64,000 nucleotides of DNA from Novosphingobium sp. 18050 (GCF_902706195.1 NZ_CACSJO010000005.1:1-64000), one strand, 5' to 3'; shown: positions 8,569 through 17,866, counted from the first letter of the stretch. A program made the numbers and translations. Notes: a model not told the origin generated them from the sequence alone.

Positions 8569-9942
8569 TTACGCGGCCTGCTTCTGCCGTTCGGTCGCTT
8601 CGAGATTGAGCAGGTTCGCCATCTCGAAAGCCAGCTCGATCGACTGCGCACCGTTGAGGCGCGGGTCGCAGTGGGTGTGGTAGCGATCGGCCAGAGCGGC
8701 ATCGGTAACGGCGATGGCGCCGCCGGTGCACTCGGTCACATCCTGGCCGGTCATCTCGATATGGATGCCGCCCGCATGCGTACCCTCGGCGCGGTGTACG
8801 GCGAAGAAGCCGCGCACTTCGGACAGGATCCGCTCGAACGGACGCGTCTTGAAGCCGCTGTCGGCCTTGATGACGTTGCCGTGCATCGGATCGCACGACC
8901 ACACCACCGGATGGCCTTCGCGCTTCACGGCGCGCACCAGCTTGGGCAGGCCTGCTTCGACCTTGTCGTGGCCGTAGCGGCTGATCAGCGTCATGCGGCC
9001 CGGCTCACGGCCGGGGTTCAGCGTGTCGAGCATGCGCAGCAGGGCGTCCGGCTCCAGCGTGGGGCCGCACTTCATGCCGATCGGATTGCCAACGCCGCGC
9101 AGGTACTCGACGTGGGCCGAACCTTCGAAGCGGGTGCGGTCACCGATCCACAGCATATGGGCAGAGCAGTCATACCAGTCACCCGTCAGCGAATCGCGGC
9201 GGGTCAGCGCCTGCTCGTAAGGGAGCAGCAGCGCTTCGTGACTGGTGTAGAAGTCGGTGCCCTGAAGCTGCGGCACGGTCATCGGATCGACGCCGCAGGC
9301 CGCCATGAAATCAAGCGCTTCGCTGATCCGGTCCGCCATTTGCGAGAACTGCTCACCCCAGGGGCTGCGGCCGATGTGTTCCATCGTCCACTGGTGAACC
9401 TGGCGCAGGTTCGCATAACCGCCATGCGCGAAAGCGCGCAGCAGGTTGAGCGTGGCCGACGACTGGCCATAGGCCTTGAGCATACGCTCGGGATCGTTGC
9501 GGCGCGCCTCGGCGTTGCCTTCGATGCCGTTGATGATGTCGCCGAAGTAACTGGGCATTTCCACGCCGCCGATAGTCTCGGTCGGCGCGGAGCGCGGCTT
9601 GGCGAACTGGCCCGCCATGCGGCCCAGCTTCACCACCGGCTGCTTGCTGGCGAAGGTCAGGACGACAGCCATCTGCAGCAGCACGCGGAAGGAATCGCGG
9701 ATGTTGTCGGCGCTGAATTCAGCAAAGCTCTCGGCGCAGTCACCGCCCTGAAGCAGGAAACCGCGGCCTGCAGCCACTTCGGCAAGCTCCGCCTTGAGGG
9801 CGCGCGCTTCGCCGGCAAAGACGAGCGGCGGGAACTTCGCAAGCGTGGCCTCAACCTCGCCCAGCTTCGCCTCGTCGCCATAAACCGGGAGGTGGCGCGC
9901 TTCATGCGCCTTCCAGCTCTCCGGTGTCCAATTGCTTGCCAC
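8569..9942 (-). CDS. aroG: 3-deoxy-7-phosphoheptulonate synthase, class II
   Basis: 457 residues. Condenses phosphoenolpyruvate and erythrose-4-phosphate in the first step of the shikimate pathway. It is the type II (plant/mycobacterial) class, not the short AroG/AroF type: conserved blocks 'GDCAESF', 'WCDPMHGN'-like 'SCDPMHGN', '[10 protein letters not shown]' and 'HTHCDPRLN' carry the metal-binding Cys, His, Glu and Asp. The start is chosen as the GTG at 9942 because GGGAG lies eight bases before it and it gives the usual N-terminus 'ASNWTPESW'; an ATG at 9972 is the alternative. Single gene, convergent with yciB. Confidence 0.94.
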   Translation of the reverse strand: MASNWTPESWKAHEARHLPVYGDEAKLGEVEATLAKFPPLVFAGEARALKAELAEVAAGRGFLLQGGDCAESFAEFSADNIRDSFRVLLQMAVVLTFASKQPVVKLGRMAGQFAKPRSAPTETIGGVEMPSYFGDIINGIEGNAEARRNDPERMLKAYGQSSATLNLLRAFAHGGYANLRQVHQWTMEHIGRSPWGEQFSQMADRISEALDFMAACGVDPMTVPQLQGTDFYTSHEALLLPYEQALTRRDSLTGDWYDCSAHMLWIGDRTRFEGSAHVEYLRGVGNPIGMKCGPTLEPDALLRMLDTLNPGREPGRMTLISRYGHDKVEAGLPKLVRAVKREGHPVVWSCDPMHGNVIKADSGFKTRPFERILSEVRGFFAVHRAEGTHAGGIHIEMTGQDVTECTGGAIAVTDAALADRYHTHCDPRLNGAQSIELAFEMANLLNLEATERQKQAA

Positions 9943-10123
9943 GTTCTTAACTCCCGATGCCCGCAGCACCATGCGCGAGCCGCTTCTGCGCCGCATTTTG
10001 TCTCTCGTGCAGCGCAAGCAAGGGGGGCGCCATAACGCCCTGCGGCAATATTTGCAAAGATGCTTTGCCCGATCAGCGTGATCGGTTGCGCCGAACTTGA
10101 ATGTGGGGAACGAGAAGCAGGTT

Positions 10124-10168
10124 AAGGCAAGGCCTCACGCGAAGGCGCTTCGAATGAGACCTTGCCTT
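10124..10168 (-). terminator. long hairpin after M16 protease gene
   Basis: A 14-bp stem with one mismatch (AAGGCAAGG.CTCA; arms 10124-10137 and 10155-10168), starting three bases past the stop of the M16 gene on the minus strand. It has no long T-run, so termination strength is uncertain. Confidence 0.6.
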
Positions 10169-10170
10169 TC

Positions 10171-13107
10171 TTACTTCGCCGCGACGTTCGGCTCCTTGCC
10201 CTCGGGCATGACTTCGAGACGCCACGAGTTGTTCTTCCCCAGGTAACGCGCGGCCAGGGCCTGCATCGCCTGCGGCGTGGTGATCGTGTAGTCGCTCAGC
10301 ACCGAACGCACGGTGCCGATGCGCGCGGGGTCGCTGGTCGCGCCTTCAAGCTGGCTCATGAAGAACGAGGTGCTCGACGCCGCACGCGTCACCTGCTGGC
10401 GCAGCGGTTCGACCACGAGCGCCAGTTCGTCGGCGGTGGGGGGATTGTTGATGAGGTTCTGCGCAATCTCGTCAGCCGTCTGGAAGAAGATCGGCAACGA
10501 CTTGGGGTCGAGCTGCGCCATCGCCGTGATCGAACCACCGGCGGCAAGGTCAACCGGCCAGCTGGAATAGACGTAAGGCGCATAGGATACGCCCAGCTTC
10601 TCGCGCACCGCATCCATAAGACGGTTGGTGAACAGCTGCGTGAGGATTTCAAGCTGGCGCGATTCGCGAATGCCCATGACACCGCCGCCAGTCGGCCACG
10701 AGATAACCGCCGCCGCCTGATCCGGGTCGCCGTGGTGAACCAGGGTGACAGGCTTGTCGGACGGCTTGGGCACGTCGATCTTCGCCGGCGTGCCGGCGCC
10801 TGCGTAAGGCTGGCGGGTCTTGAGCGCGCCGAAAGTCTTCTCCAGCGCGGCGATAGCGGCGGCCTTGTCGAAGTCGCCGAAGATCTGGACTTCGACCGGG
10901 CCTTCCTTGAGCTGCTTGCTCCACACGCGCTTGAAACCCTCGGCCGTGGTGGCTTCGATCTCGTCGGGCGTGGGGGTCGCGAAGCGGGGGTCTTCCCCGC
11001 GCTGGTAGAACTGCAGGTCGCGGTTCAGCACGCCCTGCGGCGAGGTCGCGAACGTGGCGTACTGAATCTTCGCCGCCGCCTTGGCGCGCGTGAAGGGGTT
11101 CACGTCCCACTGCGGCATGTCGAGCTTGGCCGCAAAGAGATAAAGCTGGTCGGCAAGGTCCTGCGGGCGCGTTTCAGCCGAAAGTTCGAAGGAGGCATCC
11201 TTCACTTCGAAATCGAAGCCCATCTTGCGGCCGGTGGAGATCCGGTCAAGATCGTCCTGCCCCAGCGTGGCAAGGCCGGAGCCGATAAGCGCGTAATTGC
11301 CCAGCGTAATGTAAGCCGCATCCTTCGGGTCGACCGAGCGATAGCCGCCGCCGAAGCGGGTCTTGACCATGACCCGGCCCGGCTCCTCTGCGACCGGCCA
11401 GAGCAGCGCCTTCACGCCGTTGGCAAAGGTCAGCTGCTCGATTTCAAGCAAGCCGGTCGGCGCATCGGCAATCGGCTTCTGCGGGGCGCCGATGGCGGGC
11501 AGCTTCTCGAACGAAACCGGCGCAAGCGCAGCGCGCACGCTGGCGTCGGCCTTGACCGGCTCGGCCAGCGCCATCTGTAGCTGCTTGTCGGTCGCCTTGC
11601 CGGCCTCCTGTACGGTAAACAGTCCGCGTGTCACCGTTCCGGTGAACAGCTGGCGGGTGTGCTTGAGCACTGCATCCGGAGTGAACAGCGGCTGCGATTC
11701 GCGGAAGATGCGCAGCACGTCGGCAGGTGCGGCCACCGTCTCGCGGATATCCAGCGCATTGACGAGATCGTCCGCCAGCTTCGATCCCGGCAGGATGCGC
11801 TGCTGCTCGACCGGCACCTGGAAGGCGACGTCGAGTTCAGCCGCTTCGCGGTCGATCTCCGCCTGGGTGGGGACGCGGGTCAGGGCATCGGCGATCACCG
11901 AACGCACGTCGCGCAGCGCCGCCTGCCAGTCGTCGCCCAGCGGGGTGACGGAAACGAACGTCGCATCGGCAGAACGCGAAACATCGTCCTGGTTGACCGA
12001 AGCCGACAGGAAGCTGCCGCCCGCGCGTGCCTTGGATTCAAGGCGGCGGTTGATGATCGCCTGCGCAATCGCGTCGGTCATCAGGCCCTGGTTGTAGACA
12101 ATATTGTCGGTGACCTGACGCCACGGACGCAAGGTGGCGTACATCAGCGATGGCGGCAGGTCCGGCTCGACCAGCACGCGGGTCTCGCCCACAGGATTCT
12201 TCGGATCGGCCCCCTTGGGCAGGACAGGATCGCCGAAGCTGGGCGCGGGCGTCCGCTTGCCCTTGGCGGACCAGTCGGTGAACCACTTCTTGACGTAGGA
12301 TTCCAGCATCGCCGGATCGACGTCGCCCGCCACGATCACAGCAACGTTGTCCGGGCGATACCAGCGCGAATAGAACGCGCGCACGCTGGCCGGAGTGGCG
12401 GCGGTAAGCGATTCGACCGTGCCGATGGGCTCCCGGTTGGCGAGCGGCTGCCCCGCATAAAGCACCTTCTGCATCGCATCCTGCACGCGCTTGGAAGCGC
12501 CGCCCCGCTCGCGCATCTCGGCCAGCACGATCGGCAGATCCGACTTGAGGTTCGAGGCCGAGAGCGTGGGTGCGGTGACCATGCCGCTCATCAGCTTGAA
12601 CGTATCGTCGAGCGAGGTCGGCGTGGCGTTGGGCAAGTCGAGCTTGAACACCGTCTGCGTGGTGGAGGTCACTGCATTGGTATCGCTGCCGAAAGTCGCA
12701 CCCAGCCGCTGGAAAGCGGCGATCGCCGCCCCTTCGGGCAGGTACTTCGACTGACGGAACAGCATGTGTTCGAGCAGGTGCGCATAACCGCGCTCGGCAT
12801 CGGTTTCGTAAAGCGAGCCTGCGTCTACGCGGATGCGGATCGAGACCTGTCCCGGCGGCACGCCGTTCTTGCGCACCGCATACTTGAGGCCGTTGCCCAG
12901 TTCGCCGAAGTGCCACTCGGGATCGCGCGGAATGTCGCTGCCGCGATAGAGCCAGGGGTCGGCCTGACCCACGCTCGGCGCCACCATGGTTCCCGTCGCA
13001 GGCGTCGCCGCAACGGCGGCTTCCTTGGCAAGCAATGGCGGAATCGGCGCCTGGGTAAGGAGAAGCAGGCAGACGAGCGAACGTGCGGCGCGCGGAGAGG
13101 ATTTCAT
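10171..13107 (-). CDS. periplasmic M16 family zinc metallopeptidase (two-domain)
   Basis: 978 residues beginning with a signal peptide ('RSLVCLLLLTQAPIPPLLA'). The inverted zinc motif HxxEH is H110-L-L-E113-H114 ('HLLEHMLF'), with a downstream Glu around 197 ('VLAEMRERG') as third ligand. A second M16-like half (about 560-960) lacks the motif, as usual for pitrilysin-type proteins, and helps form the closed chamber. Likely degrades peptides in the periplasm. The ATG at 13107 is chosen because it opens the signal peptide; the frame is open 55 codons further upstream without coding character. A second M16 protein lies at 44755-47688. Confidence 0.9.
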   Translation of the reverse strand: MKSSPRAARSLVCLLLLTQAPIPPLLAKEAAVAATPATGTMVAPSVGQADPWLYRGSDIPRDPEWHFGELGNGLKYAVRKNGVPPGQVSIRIRVDAGSLYETDAERGYAHLLEHMLFRQSKYLPEGAAIAAFQRLGATFGSDTNAVTSTTQTVFKLDLPNATPTSLDDTFKLMSGMVTAPTLSASNLKSDLPIVLAEMRERGGASKRVQDAMQKVLYAGQPLANREPIGTVESLTAATPASVRAFYSRWYRPDNVAVIVAGDVDPAMLESYVKKWFTDWSAKGKRTPAPSFGDPVLPKGADPKNPVGETRVLVEPDLPPSLMYATLRPWRQVTDNIVYNQGLMTDAIAQAIINRRLESKARAGGSFLSASVNQDDVSRSADATFVSVTPLGDDWQAALRDVRSVIADALTRVPTQAEIDREAAELDVAFQVPVEQQRILPGSKLADDLVNALDIRETVAAPADVLRIFRESQPLFTPDAVLKHTRQLFTGTVTRGLFTVQEAGKATDKQLQMALAEPVKADASVRAALAPVSFEKLPAIGAPQKPIADAPTGLLEIEQLTFANGVKALLWPVAEEPGRVMVKTRFGGGYRSVDPKDAAYITLGNYALIGSGLATLGQDDLDRISTGRKMGFDFEVKDASFELSAETRPQDLADQLYLFAAKLDMPQWDVNPFTRAKAAAKIQYATFATSPQGVLNRDLQFYQRGEDPRFATPTPDEIEATTAEGFKRVWSKQLKEGPVEVQIFGDFDKAAAIAALEKTFGALKTRQPYAGAGTPAKIDVPKPSDKPVTLVHHGDPDQAAAVISWPTGGGVMGIRESRQLEILTQLFTNRLMDAVREKLGVSYAPYVYSSWPVDLAAGGSITAMAQLDPKSLPIFFQTADEIAQNLINNPPTADELALVVEPLRQQVTRAASSTSFFMSQLEGATSDPARIGTVRSVLSDYTITTPQAMQALAARYLGKNNSWRLEVMPEGKEPNVAAK

Positions 13108-13288
13108 CGCAAAAGGTATAGGGTGCGGTTTCCTTAAGGGCCAGTGAATAGCGCAGCACAGTGCTCGCCACCGGAGCCACCTAACACCCACTATTCGACA
13201 CAAAACCGTGCCTTCGGCGCATAATGCAACATCCTGCGACAAGTCTTGCACTTGACCCTTGGGCGACTTCACCTAAATCGCAAAGGTC

Positions 13289-13864
13289 ATGTTTATTGAA
13301 ACCGAAACCACGCCCAATCCCGCAACGCTCAAGTTCCTGCCCGGCCGGCAGGTAATGCCTGCAGGGACCCGCGAGTTCACATCGCCCGAGGACGCGGCAG
13401 CATCGCCGCTGGCCGAAGCATTGTTCGACCTCGGTGACGTGACGGGCGTGTTCTTCGGCACCGGGTTCATCTCGGTTACTGCCGCGCCCGGCGTCGAGTG
13501 GCCCTCGCTGCGCCCACAGGTGGTTTCGATCCTGCTCGACCATTTCGTATCGGAAGCCCCGCTGTTTGCAGGCGGGAGCGCGGCCGGTTTCTCCGTTCCG
13601 GCCGAAGATGACGATTTCGGCGACGATCCGGCCGATGCCGACATCGTCGAGCAGATCAAGGAACTGATCGAGAGCCGGGTGCGCCCGGCCGTTGCCAACG
13701 ACGGCGGGGACATCGTCTATCGCGGCTTCCGCGAAGGCGTCGTCTACCTGTCGATGCAGGGCGCCTGCTCGGGCTGCCCCTCGTCCAGCGCCACACTGAA
13801 GCAGGGCATCGAAAGCCTGCTCAAACATTACGTCCCCGAAGTCAGCGAAGTACGCGCGGCCTGA
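13289..13864 (+). CDS. Nfu-type iron-sulfur cluster carrier (NifU family)
   Basis: 191 residues. The N-terminal Nfu_N domain ('MFIETETTPNPATLKFLPG') is joined by an acidic linker to a C-terminal NifU domain with the cluster-binding C160-x-x-C163 ('ACSGCPSS'). It carries Fe-S clusters to apoproteins in the cytoplasm, like mitochondrial NFU1. It is divergent from the M16 protease gene and probably starts a unit with tsaB and rimI. Confidence 0.94.
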   Translation: MFIETETTPNPATLKFLPGRQVMPAGTREFTSPEDAAASPLAEALFDLGDVTGVFFGTGFISVTAAPGVEWPSLRPQVVSILLDHFVSEAPLFAGGSAAGFSVPAEDDDFGDDPADADIVEQIKELIESRVRPAVANDGGDIVYRGFREGVVYLSMQGACSGCPSSSATLKQGIESLLKHYVPEVSEVRAA

Positions 13865-13877
13865 GCGGGCGTTGGGC

Positions 13878-14555
13878 ATGCTGCGTGACAAACCACGCGT
13901 ATCGGCCGGCGCCAAGGACACACCTCCGCCTTCCGTAACGACACTGGTGATCGACAGCGCCACCGACGCGTGTTCGGTTGCGCTGTTCGCGGGTGATACG
14001 CTCATCGCGGGCGACTTTCGCGTGTTGGGCCGTGGTCATGCCGAAGCGCTAGTGCCGATGATCGCGGCGTTACCCGGTCGCGGACGAGCCAGCCGCATCG
14101 CCGTCGCAGTCGGCCCCGGCAGCTTTACAGGCGTGCGCGTGGGTCTTGCGGCCGCGCGCGCGCTGGCGCTCGCATGGGGCTCGGATCTTGTCGGCTACCC
14201 CACGCTCGCACTCGTGGCGGCGATGGCCCGCAGTGCCGAAGGCGGCCAGGCCGTAGGCGTCGCGATGACCGGCGGACACGGCGAATGGTTCATCGAAGGC
14301 TTCGGAAGCGACGGGACCAGTTCCCGCCCTCTCGCCTCGCTCGTACCTCACGCGGCCGCGATCGAAACCGTGGAGCACATCGTTGCCGGAAACCAGGCCG
14401 AGGCGCTGGTCGCGGCGCGCGGAACAGGCCGCGCCCTCCCCCTCTGGCCTGACGCCCGCGCCTTCGCACTCCTGGCGCCGGACGTGCTGCAAGCCGACAC
14501 CCAACCGCTCTACGGCCGCGCACCTGACGCGAAACTGCCGGCAGGCACAGTATGA
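13878..14555 (+). CDS. tsaB: tRNA t6A synthesis protein TsaB
   Basis: 225 residues, ASKHA fold. The core reads 'LVIDSATDACSVAL' and 'VAVGPGSFTGVRVGLAAARALA', the signature of TsaB, the inactive partner that binds TsaD in threonylcarbamoyl-adenosine synthesis at tRNA position 37. About 22 residues precede the usual N-terminus; the start at ATG 13878 (or TTG 13872) is therefore uncertain, and no strong ribosome binding site settles it. Its stop overlaps the rimI start by ATGA. Note that mtaB, which acts on the t6A product, is also in the window. Confidence 0.92.
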   Translation: MLRDKPRVSAGAKDTPPPSVTTLVIDSATDACSVALFAGDTLIAGDFRVLGRGHAEALVPMIAALPGRGRASRIAVAVGPGSFTGVRVGLAAARALALAWGSDLVGYPTLALVAAMARSAEGGQAVGVAMTGGHGEWFIEGFGSDGTSSRPLASLVPHAAAIETVEHIVAGNQAEALVAARGTGRALPLWPDARAFALLAPDVLQADTQPLYGRAPDAKLPAGTV

Positions 14556-15010
14556 CCGACGACGTCGACAAGATCCTGGCGGTAATGGAGGTGGCTTTCG
14601 ACCCCATTTACGGGGAAGCATGGAACCGGCGCCAAGTCGAAGACGCACTCAAATTCGGTAACTGTCACTATTGCCTCGTCGACGCTAAAGGCGCTGAACC
14701 AGTTGATGCCGAATCGACAGCGGGATTTTTCCTGTCTCGCACGGGATATGAAGAAGAAGAACTTCTCCTGATTGCAGTTGATCCGCATTATCGCGGAAAA
14801 GGACTTGGCAGGGCCTTGCTCGAAACCCTGCGAATCGGCGCGCGCAGTCGCGGGGCCAAACGCCTGCTTCTTGAAATGAGACGCGGTAATCCAGCTGAAT
14901 CACTTTACAGAAATGTCGGATTTCATTCCATCGGCGAAAGACGTGAGTACTATCGCACCCCTGGGGGTGAGCGCCTCGACGCGATTACATTTGCCTGTGA
15001 CATGGATTAA
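14552..15010 (+). CDS. rimI: ribosomal protein alanine N-acetyltransferase RimI-like (GNAT)
   Basis: 152 residues, one GNAT domain. The acetyl-CoA loop is 'VDPHYRGKGLGRALL', followed by 'LEMRRGNPAESLYRNVGFHSIGERREYY', typical of RimI. RimI acetylates the N-terminal alanine of S18 in enterobacteria. The position directly after tsaB is the common bacterial arrangement and supports the name. The start codon overlaps the tsaB stop. Confidence 0.9.
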   Translation: MTDDVDKILAVMEVAFDPIYGEAWNRRQVEDALKFGNCHYCLVDAKGAEPVDAESTAGFFLSRTGYEEEELLLIAVDPHYRGKGLGRALLETLRIGARSRGAKRLLLEMRRGNPAESLYRNVGFHSIGERREYYRTPGGERLDAITFACDMD

Positions 15011-15053
15011 GTTGCGCTAGCCAATACAGAGGCCAGCATCTTGCATCTGGATC

Positions 15054-15105
15054 GGTAAATTGTATAAAAAATTGAAATTAATTTGCACTTCATAGCGAAT
15101 TCGTC
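15054..15105 (+). promoter_or_regulatory. AT-rich tract upstream of mucR
   Basis: About 50 bases rich in A and T (ATTGTATAAAAAATTG and following) in an otherwise GC-rich window, ending 75 bases before the mucR start. MucR/Ros proteins bind AT-rich DNA containing T-A steps and repress their own genes, so this is a likely autoregulatory target and promoter. Confidence 0.45.
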
Positions 15106-15179
15106 CACTGCACGATCAGCAATGCCTAATTGGCATGCCACCCCCCAAAACTACTTGGTCGCACCAAAGGACAATAAGA

Positions 15180-15626
15180 ATGGATAATATCCAGCCCGAC
15201 ATGAACGAAATGTTGATCACGCTGACGTCGGACATCGTATCCGCGCACGTGAGCAACAACAGCGTTGTTGTCGAAGATCTCCCCACGCTGATCACCAACG
15301 TCTACGGCGCGCTCGCTGGGCTCGGCGGCATTGCCCCGGTCGTCGAAGAAAAGCCCGAGCCTGCGGTTTCGATCCGTTCGTCGGTGAAGCCGGACTTCAT
15401 CGTCTGCCTTGAGGACGGCAAGAAGCTGAAGATGCTCAAGCGTCACCTCATGACCCACTACAACATGACCCCGGATGACTACCGCGCGCGCTGGAACCTG
15501 CCCGCCGATTACCCGATGGTCGCCCCCAATTACGCTGAAAAGCGCCGCGAACTGGCCAAGAAGATCGGCCTGGGCCGCAAGCCCGACGTGCGCCGTGGCC
15601 GCAAGCCCAAGGCAGCCGTAGCCTGA
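15180..15626 (+). CDS. MucR/Ros family transcriptional regulator
   Basis: 148 residues. An N-terminal oligomerisation region is followed by the prokaryotic zinc-finger-like fold and a basic Lys/Arg-rich tail ('GLGRKPDVRRGRKPKAA'). The finger pattern is C76-x2-D79-x9-H89-x3-H93 ('CLEDGKK...HLMTH'), i.e. the second cysteine of Ros is an Asp, a variation known in MucR homologues. MucR proteins act as H-NS-like silencers of surface polysaccharide, motility and host-interaction genes in alphaproteobacteria. The start at 15180 has AGGA eight bases upstream; the frame runs 15 codons further 5' without support. Confidence 0.92.
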   Translation: MDNIQPDMNEMLITLTSDIVSAHVSNNSVVVEDLPTLITNVYGALAGLGGIAPVVEEKPEPAVSIRSSVKPDFIVCLEDGKKLKMLKRHLMTHYNMTPDDYRARWNLPADYPMVAPNYAEKRRELAKKIGLGRKPDVRRGRKPKAAVA

Positions 15627-15665
15627 TCCGCTGACCGGCGGCCGAATAGCCCGCGCGGCGCAGAA

Positions 15666-15715
15666 GGCACCTGCACTAACGTTCCGAAAGCCGCTTTTTC
15701 GGGGACAAAGGTGCC
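15666..15715 (+). other. two-tier inverted repeat between mucR and fur
   Basis: An outer 7-bp stem (GGCACCT 15666-15672 with AGGTGCC 15709-15715) encloses an inner 6-bp stem (CCGAAA 15684-15689 with TTTCGG 15697-15702). It starts 40 bases past the mucR stop. It could be a terminator or a structured leader; no function can be assigned. Confidence 0.4.
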
Positions 15716-15765
15716 GACCACTGCCGTAGCTGGCTGACAGGCCGCCCATTGCGGTTGTGATTGCA

Positions 15766-15795
15766 GGCGCACCGCCCTATCTAGGTCGGTGCGCC
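15766..15795 (+). other. 9-bp inverted repeat upstream of fur
   Basis: Perfect arms GGCGCACCG (15766-15774) and CGGTGCGCC (15787-15795) with a 12-base loop, ending 23 bases before the chosen fur start. Possible operator, attenuator or terminator of the preceding transcript. Confidence 0.4.
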
Positions 15796-15818
15796 TCATT
15801 CATATTTACAGGTCTATC

Positions 15819-16265
15819 GTGCACCAACCCATCGACATCGAAGCCCTCTGCGCCGAACGCGGCCTTCGCATCACCGAGCAACGCCGGGTGATCGCCAAGG
15901 TTCTTTCGGAAAGCACCGACCACCCCGACGTCGAGAAGCTGCACGAACGTGCAACTGCGATCGATCCGGGCATTTCGATCGCCACGGTCTACCGTACCGT
16001 GCGCCTGTTCGAAGAAGCCGGCATTCTCGACCGTCACGATTTCGGCGATGGCCGCGCCCGCTACGAAGCAGCGCCCGAAGCGCATCACGATCACATGATC
16101 GACGTCGAATCCGGCCAGGTCATCGAATTCGTCGACCCCGAACTCGAAGCCCTGCAGCGCACCATTGCCGAGCGTCTGGGTTTCCGCCTTGTCGATCACC
16201 GGATGGAACTGTTCGGCGTCAAGCTCGACCGCCCGGAAAGCATCGTCGCCCCTCCGCGCAGGTGA
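15819..16265 (+). CDS. fur: Fur family transcriptional regulator
   Basis: 148 residues. An N-terminal winged helix ('GLRITEQRRVIAKVLSES', 'ISIATVYRTVRLFEEAGIL') is followed by the dimerisation domain with the metal site 'EAHHDHMIDVESG'. The usual C-terminal CxxC zinc pairs are absent, as in many alphaproteobacterial Fur/Mur proteins, so the sensed metal (iron or manganese) is not certain. The start is taken as GTG 15819; another GTG at 15789 lies inside an inverted repeat. The stop overlaps the plsC-like gene by 4 bases. Confidence 0.9.
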   Translation: MHQPIDIEALCAERGLRITEQRRVIAKVLSESTDHPDVEKLHERATAIDPGISIATVYRTVRLFEEAGILDRHDFGDGRARYEAAPEAHHDHMIDVESGQVIEFVDPELEALQRTIAERLGFRLVDHRMELFGVKLDRPESIVAPPRR

Positions 16266-17035
16266 CCGCAGTCCAGCCCGCTTCGGGCCGCATCGCGCCC
16301 TGGGGCTGGCCGCTGATCGCCATGCGGCTTATGGCGATGCTGGCGATGCTGATTGCCTGCACCGCGCTTTATTACATTGCCGCGCCGTTCACGTCGCGCA
16401 ATCCGGTGCCACGCGGGTTCCTGCGCAGCATCGTCGCGATTGCCGGCGTGCGCCTGCGCGTGCGCGGGACACATCCGGCGCGGCGCACCTTCTTCCTTGC
16501 CAATCACGTCAGCTGGATCGACATCCCCGCCGTCGCAGGGCTTACCGGCAGCGCCTTTGTCGCGCATGACGGGTTGGCGCAGATCGGCCCTTTACGCTGG
16601 CTGTGCGGGATGAACGATACGGTCTTTATCGCCCGGCACGAACGGCGCAGTGTCGCCGCCCAGGCCGATCAGGTGCGCAGCGCCCTGCGCAATGCCAGTG
16701 CCCTGACGATCTTCCCGGAAGGCACGACGTCATCCGGCGACGAAACGCTGGCGTTCAAATCCTCGCTGCTTTCGGCGCTGGAGGACGACGCCGACGCCGC
16801 CCCCATCCCGGTTCAGCCGATCTGGCTGGATTATGGCGCGGAAAGCCGTGATATCGCCTGGGTAGATGCGGAACCGGGGCTGGATAACGCATTTCGCATC
16901 CTTGCCCGTCTGCGCCCTGTCGAACTGACAGTACACTTCCTGCCGCCGCTGGGGCCGGAAGACCGCGCAGACCGCAAACGCATGGCAGCTGCCGCCCGCG
17001 CCGCAATCGACGCGGCGCGAGAGGGTCGAAGCTGA
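16262..17035 (+). CDS. 1-acyl-glycerol-3-phosphate acyltransferase (PlsC-like)
   Basis: 257 residues with a hydrophobic N-terminal segment (about 17-42) that anchors it to the inner membrane. Acyltransferase motif I is N81-H82-VSWI-D87 (HX4D) and motif III is 'FPEGTTSSGD'. Adds an acyl chain to lysophosphatidate or a related lysolipid. The GTG start overlaps the fur stop (GTGA), so it is co-translated with fur. Substrate not provable from sequence. Confidence 0.9.
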   Translation: MTAVQPASGRIAPWGWPLIAMRLMAMLAMLIACTALYYIAAPFTSRNPVPRGFLRSIVAIAGVRLRVRGTHPARRTFFLANHVSWIDIPAVAGLTGSAFVAHDGLAQIGPLRWLCGMNDTVFIARHERRSVAAQADQVRSALRNASALTIFPEGTTSSGDETLAFKSSLLSALEDDADAAPIPVQPIWLDYGAESRDIAWVDAEPGLDNAFRILARLRPVELTVHFLPPLGPEDRADRKRMAAAARAAIDAAREGRS

Positions 17036-17052
17036 GGCTGGAAGCGTACCGG

Positions 17053-17085
17053 CACCCTTTGACAGGCTCAGGGTGAGCGGGTCCG
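17053..17085. repeat. sphingomonad-type dispersed intergenic repeat
   Basis: The core reads TTTGACAGGCTCAGGGTGAG, then CGG. It resembles the short element GACAAGCTCAGG-GTGAGCGG that recurs between genes in many sphingomonad genomes. It lies between two convergent genes. Only one copy is visible here; calling it a repeat rests on recollection of related genomes. Confidence 0.4.
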
Positions 17086-17135
17086 GTGAGAAGCAGCGCA
17101 GGCCGGAGGCTAAGCCCCCAGCCGCGACATAAACC

Positions 17136-17798
17136 TCAGCGCGTGGCGTTGTAAGCCAGTTGACCTTCGTCGAGCTGGAAGCCAACCAGCACCTCGAACG
17201 AGGAACGCGCCACCGCGGCCTTCACTTCGGGATCAGACAACGGATCCACGGCGGCGTCGGTGTCGCCGGCCTTGCGCTTGCGCGTAATGCGCTCGCGAAT
17301 TTCCGACGGCAGGGTCGCTGCAGCGCGGTCGATGAAGGCGTTGACGTTGCCGCTGACCTGTCCGCGCTGTTCACCATCGGCGAACGTGATGGTCACGCTG
17401 CCCACCCGCTTGCTGATGACGGCGCTGCCGCCCTGCAACACGGTCACAAAATACGGCAGCGTCACCTGGCGAGCGCCAGCGGTATCGTTGCGGCGGGCCT
17501 GCACCTGGAAGGCGACGTTGGCGGTGACCTTGTCGCCGACGTCCTGGTTGCACTGGGTGCGCACGTCGGTCATCGCCGCCACGAGGTCGATGTTCGGCGC
17601 GGTGCGATCGCCCGCGCTGCGGAACAGGGTGACGTCGCCAGTGTACTCGGGAATACCGACCGCCGGGCACTTAGAGCGGATCGAGGTAATGCCCACGCCC
17701 TGGTCGACCACGATCTCCCCCTTGGTCTTGCACCCGCTCAGCGCGGACATCGCAGCTGCGGAGCACAGGACAGTGGCAGTCAGGCGGCGTGCATTCAT
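17136..17798 (-). CDS. hypothetical lipoprotein
   Basis: 220 residues. A lipoprotein signal peptide ends in the lipobox 'LSGC' with C23. The rest is soluble, with no membrane helix and no motif I recognise; two further cysteines ('SKCPAV', 'TQCNQD') might form a disulfide. The start at 17798 has GAGGAAG eight bases upstream. Probably attached to a membrane facing the periplasm. It is convergent with plsC and divergent from ispH (68-base gap). Confidence 0.75.
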   Translation of the reverse strand: MNARRLTATVLCSAAAMSALSGCKTKGEIVVDQGVGITSIRSKCPAVGIPEYTGDVTLFRSAGDRTAPNIDLVAAMTDVRTQCNQDVGDKVTANVAFQVQARRNDTAGARQVTLPYFVTVLQGGSAVISKRVGSVTITFADGEQRGQVSGNVNAFIDRAAATLPSEIRERITRKRKAGDTDAAVDPLSDPEVKAAVARSSFEVLVGFQLDEGQLAYNATR

Positions 17799-17866
17799 CG
17801 TCACTTCCTCGAGATGGCGTGCGCTTGCCCTAGCGATGCAAGCGGCAAAGCGCTAGAGGGCCCATT

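Noticed and set aside
8026..10035. 669-codon plus-strand frame across yciB and DAHP synthase
   Set aside because: Overlaps two certain genes and has no motif or ribosome binding site.
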